Assembly (NCBI GenBank): GCA_036558305.1
Contig: DATBFX010000196.1
Coordinates: forward strand, 1-22,566
DNA: 22,566 bases
DNA from: DATBFX01 sp036558305
GTDB taxonomy: Bacteria; Chloroflexota; Chloroflexia; Thermomicrobiales; UBA6265
Direction: 5' to 3'
Shown piece after piece: positions 6,453 through 13,704 of the stretch. Both the position numbers and the translations under genes were made by a program. Under the pieces are notes generated by a model. The model had not been told where the DNA came from and did no database searches. It worked only from the letters and a program-made list of their open reading frames with translations. How positions within the stretch are numbered: position 1 is the stretch's first letter; each line of letters starts with the position of its first letter.

Positions 6453-8260
6453 ACGGTCCCGCACCGTACCTTGCCGCCGCGATCCAGTTCGAGCCGGTGC
6501 TCTTCGACAAGGAGGGCAACATCGCGCGGCTGCTGGCGATGACCGAGGCGGCGGCGCGTGCCGGAGCCAAACTGATCGTCCACCCGGAGATGGCGACGAC
6601 GTCGTATTGCTGGGCGAGTCGAGCCGAAATCGCGCCGTACGTCGAGCCGATCCCCGGTCCGACGACGGAGAAGTTCGCCGAGTTGGCCGGACGGTACGGG
6701 TGCTACGTCGTCGTGGCGATGCCGGAAGTGGCGCCGGCAACCGGGGTCTTCTACAACAGCGCGGCGCTGGTTGGACCCGACGGGGTGGTCGGCGTCTATC
6801 GCAAGACGCACCCGTACCTGGCGGAACCGAAGTGGGCGAAAGACGGCGACCTCGGACTGCCGGTGTTCGAGACGCCGCTGGGGCGGATCGCGATCGCGAT
6901 CTGCATGGACGCGATGTTCCCCGAGACGACGCGGATTCCGGCGCTCAACGGCGCGGACGTCGTCTGCTTTCCGACGAATTGGCTGGGCAGCAGAAGTCCC
7001 ACCGGATCGTGGATCGCCCGCGCCTACGAAAACGGGATCTATTTCGTGGCGGCCAACCGCTACGGTCTGGAACGCGGGGTCCAATTCTCGGGCGGCTCGT
7101 GCGTGATCGATCCCGACGGCACGATCGTCTCATCATGGGACACCGGCGATCAGATCGTCTACGGCCAGATCGATCCGACGCGGGCCAGGGACAAGCGGCA
7201 GGCGCCCGAAACGCCCGAGGACAAACTCGCCGACCGTCGACCGGACGCCTACGGCAACCTGACGTTGAACACCTACCTCTGGCGCGACTTCGACTTCCAC
7301 GGTTTGTACGGTCTGCGCCCGCTGCCGCCGGGCCGCACGAGTCGGATTGCCATCGCCCAGTTTTCGGCGCGAACCGGTGAGGTCGGTGCCAACCTGGATC
7401 GCATCGCCGCCTTCGCCGAAACGCACGCCGATGCCGATCTGTTGGTCGCACCCGAGTTGGCGGTGACCGGAGCGATCGGCGAGCGGATCTCCGCGATCGA
7501 ACTCGCCGAGTCGATTCCGGGACCAACCACCGACCGGTTAGGAGAGATCGCGAGGCGATTCGACCTTCACCTGATCGCGGGGATGGTCGAGCGGGACGGA
7601 GAGCGGCTTTTCAACAGCGCGGCGGTGGTCGGGCCGGACGGCGTGGTCGGGAGCCACCGCAAGGTGCACCTGACGACCCAGGACCGCGCGTGGGCGACGC
7701 CGGGCGATGGTGGTTTGCCGACGTTCGATTTGCCGCTCGGTCGCGTCGGCGTGCTGATCGGCTACGACGCGCTGTTTCCGGAGACCTGCCGCTCGCTAGC
7801 GATCGACGGCGCGGACGTGATCGCCTGTCCGTCGCTGGTGAACGGGCCACGGGTTCAGGGGGTGGGCGCGACCGCGGTGCCGTTCGACGCGAAGATCGAC
7901 ACGGGACCGCGCGACGACCACTTCCACCTCTGGCGAGAGCGGGCGATCGAAAACTGCACGTACATCGCGTTCGCCAACGGCGCCGCGCCGTCGATGGGCT
8001 GGAGCGCGATCTTCGGCGCCGACGTCGAAGACGAACCGGCCAACGAGGTGATACTCAAGGGCGATGCCGAGGGAAGTCAGGCGTTGGACATCGACACGAC
8101 GAATTCCGACCCTTACGTGATGACGAACCCGGTCCGCGCCAAGTATCTCCTCGGTCTGCGGATGCCGATCTGGTACGACCCGCTCCAGGCACCGGTTGGC
8201 GAAAAGATCGTCCACTCCAACGTCCCGGCCCCGAGTTCGGTGCGGCTCGTCGCCGATTGA
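6449..8260 (+). CDS. Tandem nitrilase-superfamily (carbon-nitrogen hydrolase) protein, second domain lacking Cys
   Basis: A 603-aa protein made of two carbon-nitrogen hydrolase domains; single-domain members are about 260-330 aa. Domain 1 (about 7-270) has the full triad: E47 in IVHPEM, K119 in VYRKTHP, C152 in IAICMDAMFPE. Domain 2 (about 308-560) keeps E336 in LVAPEL and K405 in SHRKVHL, but the nucleophile position reads VLIGYDALFPE with G438 instead of Cys. Domain 2 therefore looks non-catalytic, perhaps serving dimer-like packing or substrate control. A long insertion precedes the conserved WRERAIEN segment of domain 2. The substrate is unknown; amidase, nitrilase or N-carbamoyl hydrolase activity are all possible. 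The ATG overlaps the accDA stop by 4 nt, so both are translated from one message, though a metabolic link is not evident. Confidence 0.88.
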   Translation: MNGPAPYLAAAIQFEPVLFDKEGNIARLLAMTEAAARAGAKLIVHPEMATTSYCWASRAEIAPYVEPIPGPTTEKFAELAGRYGCYVVVAMPEVAPATGVFYNSAALVGPDGVVGVYRKTHPYLAEPKWAKDGDLGLPVFETPLGRIAIAICMDAMFPETTRIPALNGADVVCFPTNWLGSRSPTGSWIARAYENGIYFVAANRYGLERGVQFSGGSCVIDPDGTIVSSWDTGDQIVYGQIDPTRARDKRQAPETPEDKLADRRPDAYGNLTLNTYLWRDFDFHGLYGLRPLPPGRTSRIAIAQFSARTGEVGANLDRIAAFAETHADADLLVAPELAVTGAIGERISAIELAESIPGPTTDRLGEIARRFDLHLIAGMVERDGERLFNSAAVVGPDGVVGSHRKVHLTTQDRAWATPGDGGLPTFDLPLGRVGVLIGYDALFPETCRSLAIDGADVIACPSLVNGPRVQGVGATAVPFDAKIDTGPRDDHFHLWRERAIENCTYIAFANGAAPSMGWSAIFGADVEDEPANEVILKGDAEGSQALDIDTTNSDPYVMTNPVRAKYLLGLRMPIWYDPLQAPVGEKIVHSNVPAPSSVRLVAD

Positions 8261-8289
8261 GCGCCCGTTCCGATCGGCGCTCAATCGGC
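8252..8289. terminator. Perfect 14-bp bidirectional terminator hairpin
   Basis: GCCGATTGAGCGCC (8252-8265) and GGCGCTCAATCGGC (8276-8289) are exact reverse complements around a 10-nt loop. The stem includes the stop codon of the nitrilase-like gene and lies 8 nt from the stop of the convergent flavin reductase gene, so it can terminate both. Confidence 0.75.
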
Positions 8290-8297
8290 AACCGAAC

Positions 8298-8849
8298 CTA
8301 CCAGAAGGCGGTAAGGTCCTCGGAGCGGGGCGGCGACCAGCGATCGGGTGCGACGAGGCGGCCGAGACCGTGGAAGCGTCCGCGGTGGTGGATCAGCGGT
8401 TCGGCGGTCCGGTCGCGCCGCGACTCGCCGACGCCCATCAGAATGCAGACGTGGTCGCCCATCTCGATCGGTCGGAGGACCCGCGCATCCACCCAGGCAG
8501 CGGCGCGGACGAGCACCGGCGGACGAGGGTCTCGCCTGAGCACGTCGATTCCCGCGAACCCGTCCCAGCCGGGAAGGCGATCAGATCGCGCGAACTTCGC
8601 CGCCACCTGGTAGTCGCTCGCCCTGAGGACGTTCACCGTCACCCGACGATCCGGCGTCAGCAGCGAGGCGAGGCGCGAGTGCCGCCGCAAAGCGAGCGTC
8701 GTCAGCGGCGGATCGAGCGAGGCCACCGCGAACGAACTCGCCGTCGTCGCGAGCGGCCCCTCGGCGGTCATCACGACGACGACGGCAACGCCGCTCGCGA
8801 CTTGACCCGCGACGCCCTTGAGCGCGTCCGCAACACCGATCGGCTGCAT
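8298..8849 (-). CDS. Flavin reductase-like protein (two-component monooxygenase partner)
   Basis: A 183-aa protein of the flavin_reduct (HpaC-like) family, which reduces free FMN or FAD with NAD(P)H. Typical features are GVAVVVVMTAEGPLATTASSF followed by SLDPPLTTLAL, the VTVNVLRASDYQVAAKFA segment, VDARVLRPIEMGDHVCILMGVGE, and RGRFHGL near the end. Length fits the family. It follows the monooxygenase gene by 8 nt on the same strand, so the pair forms an operon in which this protein would supply reduced flavin. The ribosome site (GGCGGGCAG) is weak, suggesting translational coupling. Flavin preference cannot be read from the sequence. Confidence 0.85.
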   Translation of the reverse strand: MQPIGVADALKGVAGQVASGVAVVVVMTAEGPLATTASSFAVASLDPPLTTLALRRHSRLASLLTPDRRVTVNVLRASDYQVAAKFARSDRLPGWDGFAGIDVLRRDPRPPVLVRAAAWVDARVLRPIEMGDHVCILMGVGESRRDRTAEPLIHHRGRFHGLGRLVAPDRWSPPRSEDLTAFW

Positions 8850-8857
8850 CTGCCCGC

Positions 8858-10057
8858 CTACCAGATCGTGTCGGCCGGTTGACCGAGCGCCAGCCGGCCC
8901 GCGTGGACGAGCGTCTTCTCGGGGTTGAACGGGTGGAACGTGGCGGCACGAACGTCGCGGTAGGCGCGCTCCAGGGGAGATCGCTTGAAGTAGGAGGAAC
9001 CGCCCGCCAGATCCATCGCCAGATCGACGACTTCGATCGCCTTGGTGACGACCTCGCGCTTGGCGACCATCAGCGTCCCCACGGTGCGGTCGTCGAGCTC
9101 GTAGTCCTCGCCGATCTCGTCGAGCGCGCCGGCGAGACTCCACCAGGCGGTCCGCAGTTTGGCGTCCATCAGACCGGCCTGGCGTTGGACGAGGGAATCT
9201 TCCGCCGGCGTGACGCCGTCCCCGTACCGGCGCGAGCAGATGACGCGCACCGCCTCGTCGCGCGCCCCGGCGGCGATCCCCCAGTAGACCGAGGCGACCG
9301 GGGGAGCGAAGTGGACGGCGGCGTTGCGCAGAACCGGATCGACTCGGCCCCAAGGCCGGCGCGCCGCGACCTGGGCATCGGCGACGAAGACGTCGTCCAT
9401 CTGGACGTCGTGGCTGGAGGTGCCGCGCATGCCGAGGGTGTCCCAGGTTTCGACGACCCGAAAACCGGGACTGGCCGTGGGGACGCCGATGGCGAGGACG
9501 ACGGTTCCCTCGACCGGATCGTCGAAGACGGCCATGGTCGCGAGGACGTCGGCAACCGGGGCCTGGCTGCAAAAGACCTTGCGGCCGCTGACGCGGTAAC
9601 CGCCGTCTTCGCGCACGGCGGTGCCGCTCGGCCACATACCGTCCGATCCGCCGCTCGACATGACGACGATGCCGTCCGCCGCGATCCGGCGCAGGAGCGG
9701 CTCGGCGGCGGCGATGCCGCGTCGCCAGCGGAAGGCGGTGCTCAGGGTTTGGAAGAGGTGCATGTTGACGGCGAGGGCGGTCGAGGCACAGGAGCGACCG
9801 AGTTCCGCCTGTGCCCAGCAGACCTGGCGCATCGTCGCGCCGAGACCGCCGAGTTCCGCGGGGACGGCGAGTTTCAGATAGCCGGCCTCGCGCATCCGGT
9901 CGAAGTTTTCACGGACAAAGGTGTTTTCCCGATCGTGCTCGGCCGCGCGCGTGGCAAACTCGGCGCCGAGTTCGGCCGCGAGCGGGACGAATGCGTCGTC
10001 GCCGTCGCGAAGCACCGGCGGCCGAAACGCTCTGGCGGGAGCGATTGACGGTGACAT
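8858..10057 (-). CDS. Acyl-CoA dehydrogenase-fold flavin-dependent monooxygenase
   Basis: A 399-aa protein with the acyl-CoA dehydrogenase fold: N-terminal helices (FDRMREAGYLKLAVPAELGGLGATM), middle beta domain (GMWPSGTAV, VSGRKVFCSQAP, GFRVVETWDTLGMRGTSSHDVQMDDVFV) and C-terminal helical bundle ending AYRDVRAATFHPFNPEKT. The Glu that acts as base in many acyl-CoA dehydrogenases is not seen; the HPFNPEKT end resembles group D flavin monooxygenases (DszC/HpaB-like). With a flavin reductase 8 nt downstream, a two-component oxygenase is the best reading, but a true dehydrogenase is not excluded. The ATG at 10057 has GAGGAG about 5 nt upstream; an in-frame GTG at 10069 falls in that ribosome site. 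The divergent HxlR gene is its likely regulator. The substrate is unknown. Confidence 0.82.
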   Translation of the reverse strand: MSPSIAPARAFRPPVLRDGDDAFVPLAAELGAEFATRAAEHDRENTFVRENFDRMREAGYLKLAVPAELGGLGATMRQVCWAQAELGRSCASTALAVNMHLFQTLSTAFRWRRGIAAAEPLLRRIAADGIVVMSSGGSDGMWPSGTAVREDGGYRVSGRKVFCSQAPVADVLATMAVFDDPVEGTVVLAIGVPTASPGFRVVETWDTLGMRGTSSHDVQMDDVFVADAQVAARRPWGRVDPVLRNAAVHFAPPVASVYWGIAAGARDEAVRVICSRRYGDGVTPAEDSLVQRQAGLMDAKLRTAWWSLAGALDEIGEDYELDDRTVGTLMVAKREVVTKAIEVVDLAMDLAGGSSYFKRSPLERAYRDVRAATFHPFNPEKTLVHAGRLALGQPADTIW

Positions 10058-10143
10058 TCTTCTCCTCACTTTCGTTCTTCACATCCGACGACCAACTAAC
10101 TCCCCGGCACACGCCCTACCCGCCGCCGGGGAGCACAGGTATC

Positions 10144-10171
10144 ATCATAGGGCACGGTCTAGGAGGAACAA
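10144..10171 (-). promoter_or_regulatory. Candidate promoter of the monooxygenase-reductase operon
   Basis: On the minus strand TTGTTC (plus 10166-10171), a 16-nt spacer, and TATGAT (plus 10144-10149, five of six consensus bases). The leader would be about 80 nt. The palindrome at 10172-10186 directly abuts the -35 box. Confidence 0.5.
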
Positions 10172-10186
10172 GTTCGATATTCGAAC
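10172..10186. promoter_or_regulatory. Palindromic operator candidate for the HxlR-type regulator
   Basis: GTTCGA-TAT-TCGAAC is a perfect 6+3+6 inverted repeat in the 160-bp divergent region, next to the -35 box of the monooxygenase promoter and 31 nt ahead of the regulator's ATG. HxlR proteins bind as dimers to short palindromes near the genes they control, usually divergent ones. The match to this regulator is inferred from position. Confidence 0.55.
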
Positions 10187-10217
10187 CAGGTGGTTGACAA
10201 GGTCGGGAGACATCTGC

Positions 10218-10913
10218 ATGAAGAGTTACGGACAGTTCTGTCCGGTCGCGATGGGCGCCGAGGTGTTCGCGGAGCGCTGGACTCCACTCATCGTGCGGGA
10301 GATGGCGTGCGGCAGCCGCAGGTTCAGCGACCTCGAACGCGGGCTGCCGCGGATATCGAAGTCGATCCTCGCCCAGCGTCTGCGATTCCTGGAGGGGGTG
10401 GGCGTCGTCGAGCGCCAGGAGGGACCGGCGGGGCACGGCGCGGAGTACGTGTTGACGCGGGCCGGGGAGGAACTGGCCGACTTGGTGCTGCTGCTCGGCG
10501 ACTGGGGGATGCGGTGGGCCGACATCGCGATCGGTCCGCACAACCTGGATCCGGACTTGCTCATGTGGGACATCCACCGGCGGATCCGGGTCGAGCGCCT
10601 CCCCGATCGCCGGATCGTCGTGCAGATCGAGATGAACGGCGAACAGCGGCGATGCTACTGGCTGGTGATGGAGCGGCCGGCGCCGTCGATGTGCTGGCGC
10701 GATCCAGGTTTCGAGGTCGATCTCGTGGTAACGGCCGACACGGCGACGCTGCATCGGGTCTGGATGGGCCAGCAAGATCTCGCAAAGGCGCTACGCGACG
10801 GTCAGATCACGTTGGACGGCCCGAGCGATCTTTGCCGGGCATTTCCCGACTGGCTGGCGTTCAGCCTCTTCGTCGAGCGGCGCACGACCGCATCCGGTCG
10901 CGACCGAGGCTGA
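10218..10913 (+). CDS. HxlR-family transcriptional regulator with SCP2-like C-terminal domain
   Basis: A 231-aa cytoplasmic regulator. Residues 1-105 are the MarR/HxlR winged helix: YGQFCPVAMGAEVFAERWTPLIVREM with the family Cys at residue 8, the recognition region RFSDLERGLPRISKSILAQRLRFLE, and the wing VVERQEG...EYVLTRAGEEL. Residues from about 120 to 225 resemble an SCP2/sterol-carrier-like fold (WDIHRRIRVE..., VDLVVTADTATLHRVWMGQQDLAKALRDGQITLDGP), which in other proteins binds hydrophobic ligands; this could be the effector domain. Plain HxlR proteins are about 110-130 aa, so the extension is real. The ATG has GGGAG 8 nt upstream. It is divergent from the flavin monooxygenase operon, with a palindrome between. 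Confidence 0.88.
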   Translation: MKSYGQFCPVAMGAEVFAERWTPLIVREMACGSRRFSDLERGLPRISKSILAQRLRFLEGVGVVERQEGPAGHGAEYVLTRAGEELADLVLLLGDWGMRWADIAIGPHNLDPDLLMWDIHRRIRVERLPDRRIVVQIEMNGEQRRCYWLVMERPAPSMCWRDPGFEVDLVVTADTATLHRVWMGQQDLAKALRDGQITLDGPSDLCRAFPDWLAFSLFVERRTTASGRDRG

Positions 10914-10938
10914 CCGGGACGGACCGAGCAAGTATCAT
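10910..10938 (+). promoter_or_regulatory. Candidate promoter of the homoserine dehydrogenase operon
   Basis: CTGACC (10910-10915), a 17-nt spacer, TATCAT (10933-10938; five of six consensus bases). The predicted start is near 10945, leaving about a 20-nt leader with GAGGGGG as ribosome site. The -35 box overlaps the stop of the regulator gene. Confidence 0.5.
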
Positions 10939-10964
10939 GCGCCCGACGGGAGCGAGGGGGCGAC

Positions 10965-12107
10965 ATGTGCGCAACGGGGAATTCGGTGAGGCGGATCAAT
11001 CTGGTGCAACTCGGCGTCGGCCTCATCGGCTGCACGACGATCGAGCAGGTATTGGCGCAGCGCGCGCGCTGGCGATGCGAGCTCGGACTCGACGTCGTCT
11101 ACCGCGGTCTGATCGACTTCGACGGCGCGGTCGCCTGCGACGAAGCGGACGGCTATTCCGAAGCGACGCTGCGCCGGGTCGTCGAGGCGCGGCAGCAGCG
11201 ACGCGGACTCGCCGCGGCGGCGCCGGAGTTGGAGCTGACCCCGCGGCAGGGCGCCGAGGCGCTGGAGATCGCGACGGCGTTTGGCCCGACGATCGTGATG
11301 GACACCGCGGTCGGCGAAGCCACGGCCGACCTCGATGCGCGAGCCCTGTCCGCCGGGGCGGGGCTCGTTTTCTCCAACAAAGCGCCTTTCGCGATGCCGC
11401 ACGGAACCCCGGCCGGAGACGCGATCTGGGCCTGCGCCGGTCCGCGCGGCCGGGTCCGCTACGAGACGACCTGCGGCGCGGGGTTGCCGGTGATCTCGAC
11501 GCTCCGCTCCCTTCTCGACACGGGCGACGAGGTGATCGAAATCGTCGGCGCGTTGTCTGGCACATTTGGTGCGATCTTCTCCGACGTCGCCAACGGCACA
11601 CCGTTTTCGGCGGCGGTGCGATCGGCGCAAGAGAGCGGTTACACGGAACCCGACCCGCGCGACGACCTGAGCGGACTCGACGTCGCCCGGAAAGCCCTGA
11701 TCCTGGCGCGGACGATCGGCCGCCGGGTCGATCTCGACGCCCTGGAGATCGAAAACCTGGTGCCCGAAGCGCTTCGCGGTCTGAGCGTTGCCGAATTCCT
11801 CGACCGGGCGAGCGAGCTCGATGCGGCGATGGCGGCGCGGGCGGCGGAGGCGAAGTCCGCCGGAAAGGCGCTGAAGTACGTGGCGACGATCGGCAAGGAC
11901 AGACCGATCGCGGTCGGTTTGCGGGCGATCGGCAAGGAAACGGTGCTCGGCGCGCTGCAGGGCCCCGAGAACATCATTTCGTTCCGCACCAGTCGCTACG
12001 ATACCTATCACTTGAACGTGACCGGACCTGGGGCGGGAGCGGCGGTGACGGCGGCCGGGGTGATCGTCGACATCCTCGCCCTTGCTTCCGGTCGCCATGT
12101 GGGCTGA
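10965..12107 (+). CDS. Homoserine dehydrogenase (no ACT domain)
   Basis: NAD(P)-dependent reduction of aspartate semialdehyde to homoserine, the branch point to Thr and Met; 380 aa. The Rossmann motif is G17-V-G-L-I-G22. SNKAPFA, TTCGAGLPVISTL, SGTFGAIFSDV and GYTEPDPRDDLSGLDVARKALILAR match the family, with K243 as the expected catalytic Lys. The C-terminal ACT regulatory domain of about 90 aa found in many Gram-positive enzymes is absent, so threonine feedback through that domain is not expected. The protein ends with the GPGAGAAVTAAGVIVDIL segment seen in single-domain enzymes. The ATG at 10965 is preceded by GAGGGGGCGAC. The gene overlaps the next one by 11 nt, indicating an operon with the two methyltransferases. 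Confidence 0.92.
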   Translation: MCATGNSVRRINLVQLGVGLIGCTTIEQVLAQRARWRCELGLDVVYRGLIDFDGAVACDEADGYSEATLRRVVEARQQRRGLAAAAPELELTPRQGAEALEIATAFGPTIVMDTAVGEATADLDARALSAGAGLVFSNKAPFAMPHGTPAGDAIWACAGPRGRVRYETTCGAGLPVISTLRSLLDTGDEVIEIVGALSGTFGAIFSDVANGTPFSAAVRSAQESGYTEPDPRDDLSGLDVARKALILARTIGRRVDLDALEIENLVPEALRGLSVAEFLDRASELDAAMAARAAEAKSAGKALKYVATIGKDRPIAVGLRAIGKETVLGALQGPENIISFRTSRYDTYHLNVTGPGAGAAVTAAGVIVDILALASGRHVG

Positions 12108-12876
12108 GTGGAACGTGGAGGACGAACGAGCGCTCGTCGACGGTCCCGCGTTGGACGGCTTGGTCGCGACGCTGTCGCCCGATCCCTACTACCTGTCTCC
12201 GGGCGGGCGGCAGTTTCTCTTCGCGGCCTCGTTGGTCTCCGGCCTGCCGCGCGGCGCGCGCGTCCTCGACATCGGCTGCGGCTTCGGTCCCGCCTCGGTC
12301 GACCTGGCCGAGGCGTTCCTGTGCCGCGTTACGGGATTCGACAGCTTTGCCCCGTACCTGGCAACGGCGCGGGCAACCGCGATCGAGCGCGGGATCGAGC
12401 GGCTGGTCACGTTCCGGCAACTCGCCGAACGCGAACCGCTCTCGGAGTTCCGCCACGGGTCGTACGACGTCGTGCTCGGTCTGGGCGGGTCGCTGAGCGA
12501 CACGATTCCGGGCGGCCTCGAGGCCGGCGTCGCGGCGTCGGCGGCCTGGCTGTCGGTCGGCGGCATCCTGATCTGCGGGAATCTGGTCGCCGCGGCGACG
12601 CCGTCCGAGTTGATCGAGGCGGTCTACGACGGGAAACTGCGGACCGAGTCGGCCTATCTGGAGGTCATCGACGAGTTCGGTTTCGATCTGATCTTCGCGG
12701 CGCGGGCGACCCGCGCCGACTGGGCGGACCTCCATCGCACGCTGGCGCTGTTGCGCGACCGCGGGGTGACGATGCCGCCGGCGGCGGACGAGGGCCGCGC
12801 GGCGATCGTGGCGGCCGCGGCCGTCCACCCCGAGGTCGCCTTCTTGAACGTGGTGGCGCGACGACGGCCGGAGTAG
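12097..12876 (+). CDS. Class I SAM-dependent methyltransferase (first of a tandem pair)
   Basis: A 259-aa soluble protein. Motif I is VLDIGCGFGPASVDLAEAF with G60; it is followed by the acidic end of strand 2 (VTGFDSFAPYLATA), YDVVLGLGGSLSDTIPGGL as motif IV region, and a WLSVGGILICGNLV strand. The N-terminal YYLSPGGRQFL and C-terminal HPEVAFLNVVARRRP are shared with the next gene. The substrate is unknown; small-molecule methylation is most likely from the family. The ATG at 12097 lies inside the end of homoserine dehydrogenase and has no clear SD, so coupled translation is likely. A GTG at 12115 is an alternative start. Confidence 0.82.
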   Translation: MWAEWNVEDERALVDGPALDGLVATLSPDPYYLSPGGRQFLFAASLVSGLPRGARVLDIGCGFGPASVDLAEAFLCRVTGFDSFAPYLATARATAIERGIERLVTFRQLAEREPLSEFRHGSYDVVLGLGGSLSDTIPGGLEAGVAASAAWLSVGGILICGNLVAAATPSELIEAVYDGKLRTESAYLEVIDEFGFDLIFAARATRADWADLHRTLALLRDRGVTMPPAADEGRAAIVAAAAVHPEVAFLNVVARRRPE

Positions 12877-12892
12877 GCAAGAGGCGGGGGGA

Positions 12893-13648
12893 ATGGACGA
12901 CGGGGCAGGCGTGGCGTCGGGCAGATCGCTGGAAGGGATCGTCGGCCGGTTGTCGCCGGAGGCGTACTACCAGTCGCCGGGCGGGCGGCGCTTCCTGATC
13001 GCGGCCGCCTTGATCGCCGACGTGCCGGCAGGCGCGCGGGTACTCGACGTCGAATGCGGCATCGGACCGGCCGCGGTCGACATCGCCGAAGCGTTTGGCT
13101 GCAAGGTTGTCGCGTTCGACAACTATGCACCGTACCTCGCGTTTGGCCGCCAAAACGCCGTGGCCAGGGGTGTGGGGAAGCAGGTGACCTTCCGGCCCCT
13201 CGACGGTGTGGCGGCGATGTCCTCGTTCGAGCCGGGGAGTTTCGATTTCGTCCTCGGTCTCGGCGGCGCGATGAGCGACACCCTCCCCGGCGGCTTGCGC
13301 GGGGGTTTCGAGGCGGCGGCGGGTTGGCTGAAACCGGGCGGGTATCTGATCTGCGGCGACCTCGTCGCACCGGGGACGCCGTCGGACCTGATGCGCTTCG
13401 TCTTCGGCGACAACTTGCACGCCGAGTCCAGGTTTCTGTCCGCCCTCACCGAGACCGGCTTCGACCTCGTCTTCGCCGCCCGCGCCACCGGCGCCGACTG
13501 GGACGAAATGCGCGCGACGATGGACCACCTGCGCGACCGCTCGCTCGACCTCGGTCCCCCGGACGAACGCCAGCGCCAGCGACTAACCGAGGCAGCACGA
13601 AACCACCCCGAAGTGGCATACCTGAACGTTCTGGCGCGGAAGAGGTGA
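12893..13648 (+). CDS. Class I SAM methyltransferase-like paralogue with altered motif I (second of tandem pair)
   Basis: A 251-aa paralogue of the preceding gene, aligned end to end (YYQSPGGRRFLIAAALI, LGLGGAMSDTLPGGL, GGYLICGDLV, HPEVAYLNVLARKR). In motif I the usual first Gly is replaced: VLDVECGIGPAAVDIAEAF, with E54 where the sister has G60. That Gly contacts SAM in the family, so binding may be weakened or lost; the rest of the fold appears intact. GAGGCGGGGGGA lies just before the ATG. The 16-nt gap to the first paralogue supports co-transcription. The pair may work as a heterodimer with one non-catalytic partner, or the change may be tolerated. Its stop is 6 nt from the inverted-repeat cassette. 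Confidence 0.8.
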   Translation: MDDGAGVASGRSLEGIVGRLSPEAYYQSPGGRRFLIAAALIADVPAGARVLDVECGIGPAAVDIAEAFGCKVVAFDNYAPYLAFGRQNAVARGVGKQVTFRPLDGVAAMSSFEPGSFDFVLGLGGAMSDTLPGGLRGGFEAAAGWLKPGGYLICGDLVAPGTPSDLMRFVFGDNLHAESRFLSALTETGFDLVFAARATGADWDEMRATMDHLRDRSLDLGPPDERQRQRLTEAARNHPEVAYLNVLARKR

Positions 13649-13654
13649 GCCGAG

Positions 13655-13698
13655 GAGACGGACAGACGGACAGACGGACAGACGGACAGACGGACAGA
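13655..13698. repeat. GACAGACG octamer array, left arm
   Basis: GAGACG followed by four exact GACAGACG units (13661-13692) and a partial GACAGA (13693-13698). It starts 7 nt after the stop of the second methyltransferase and ends 6 nt from the stop of the four-helix-bundle gene. Confidence 0.95.
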
Positions 13699-13704
13699 AC
13701 GAAC

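Noticed and set aside
4731..6740. 669-codon minus-strand frame across accDA
   Set aside because: Arg/Pro-rich shadow of the fused carboxyltransferase gene with no recognisable domain.
10190..12496. 768-codon plus-strand frame overlapping the HxlR, homoserine dehydrogenase and methyltransferase genes
   Set aside because: It crosses three real genes in another frame, is extremely Arg/Gly-rich, and has no motif.
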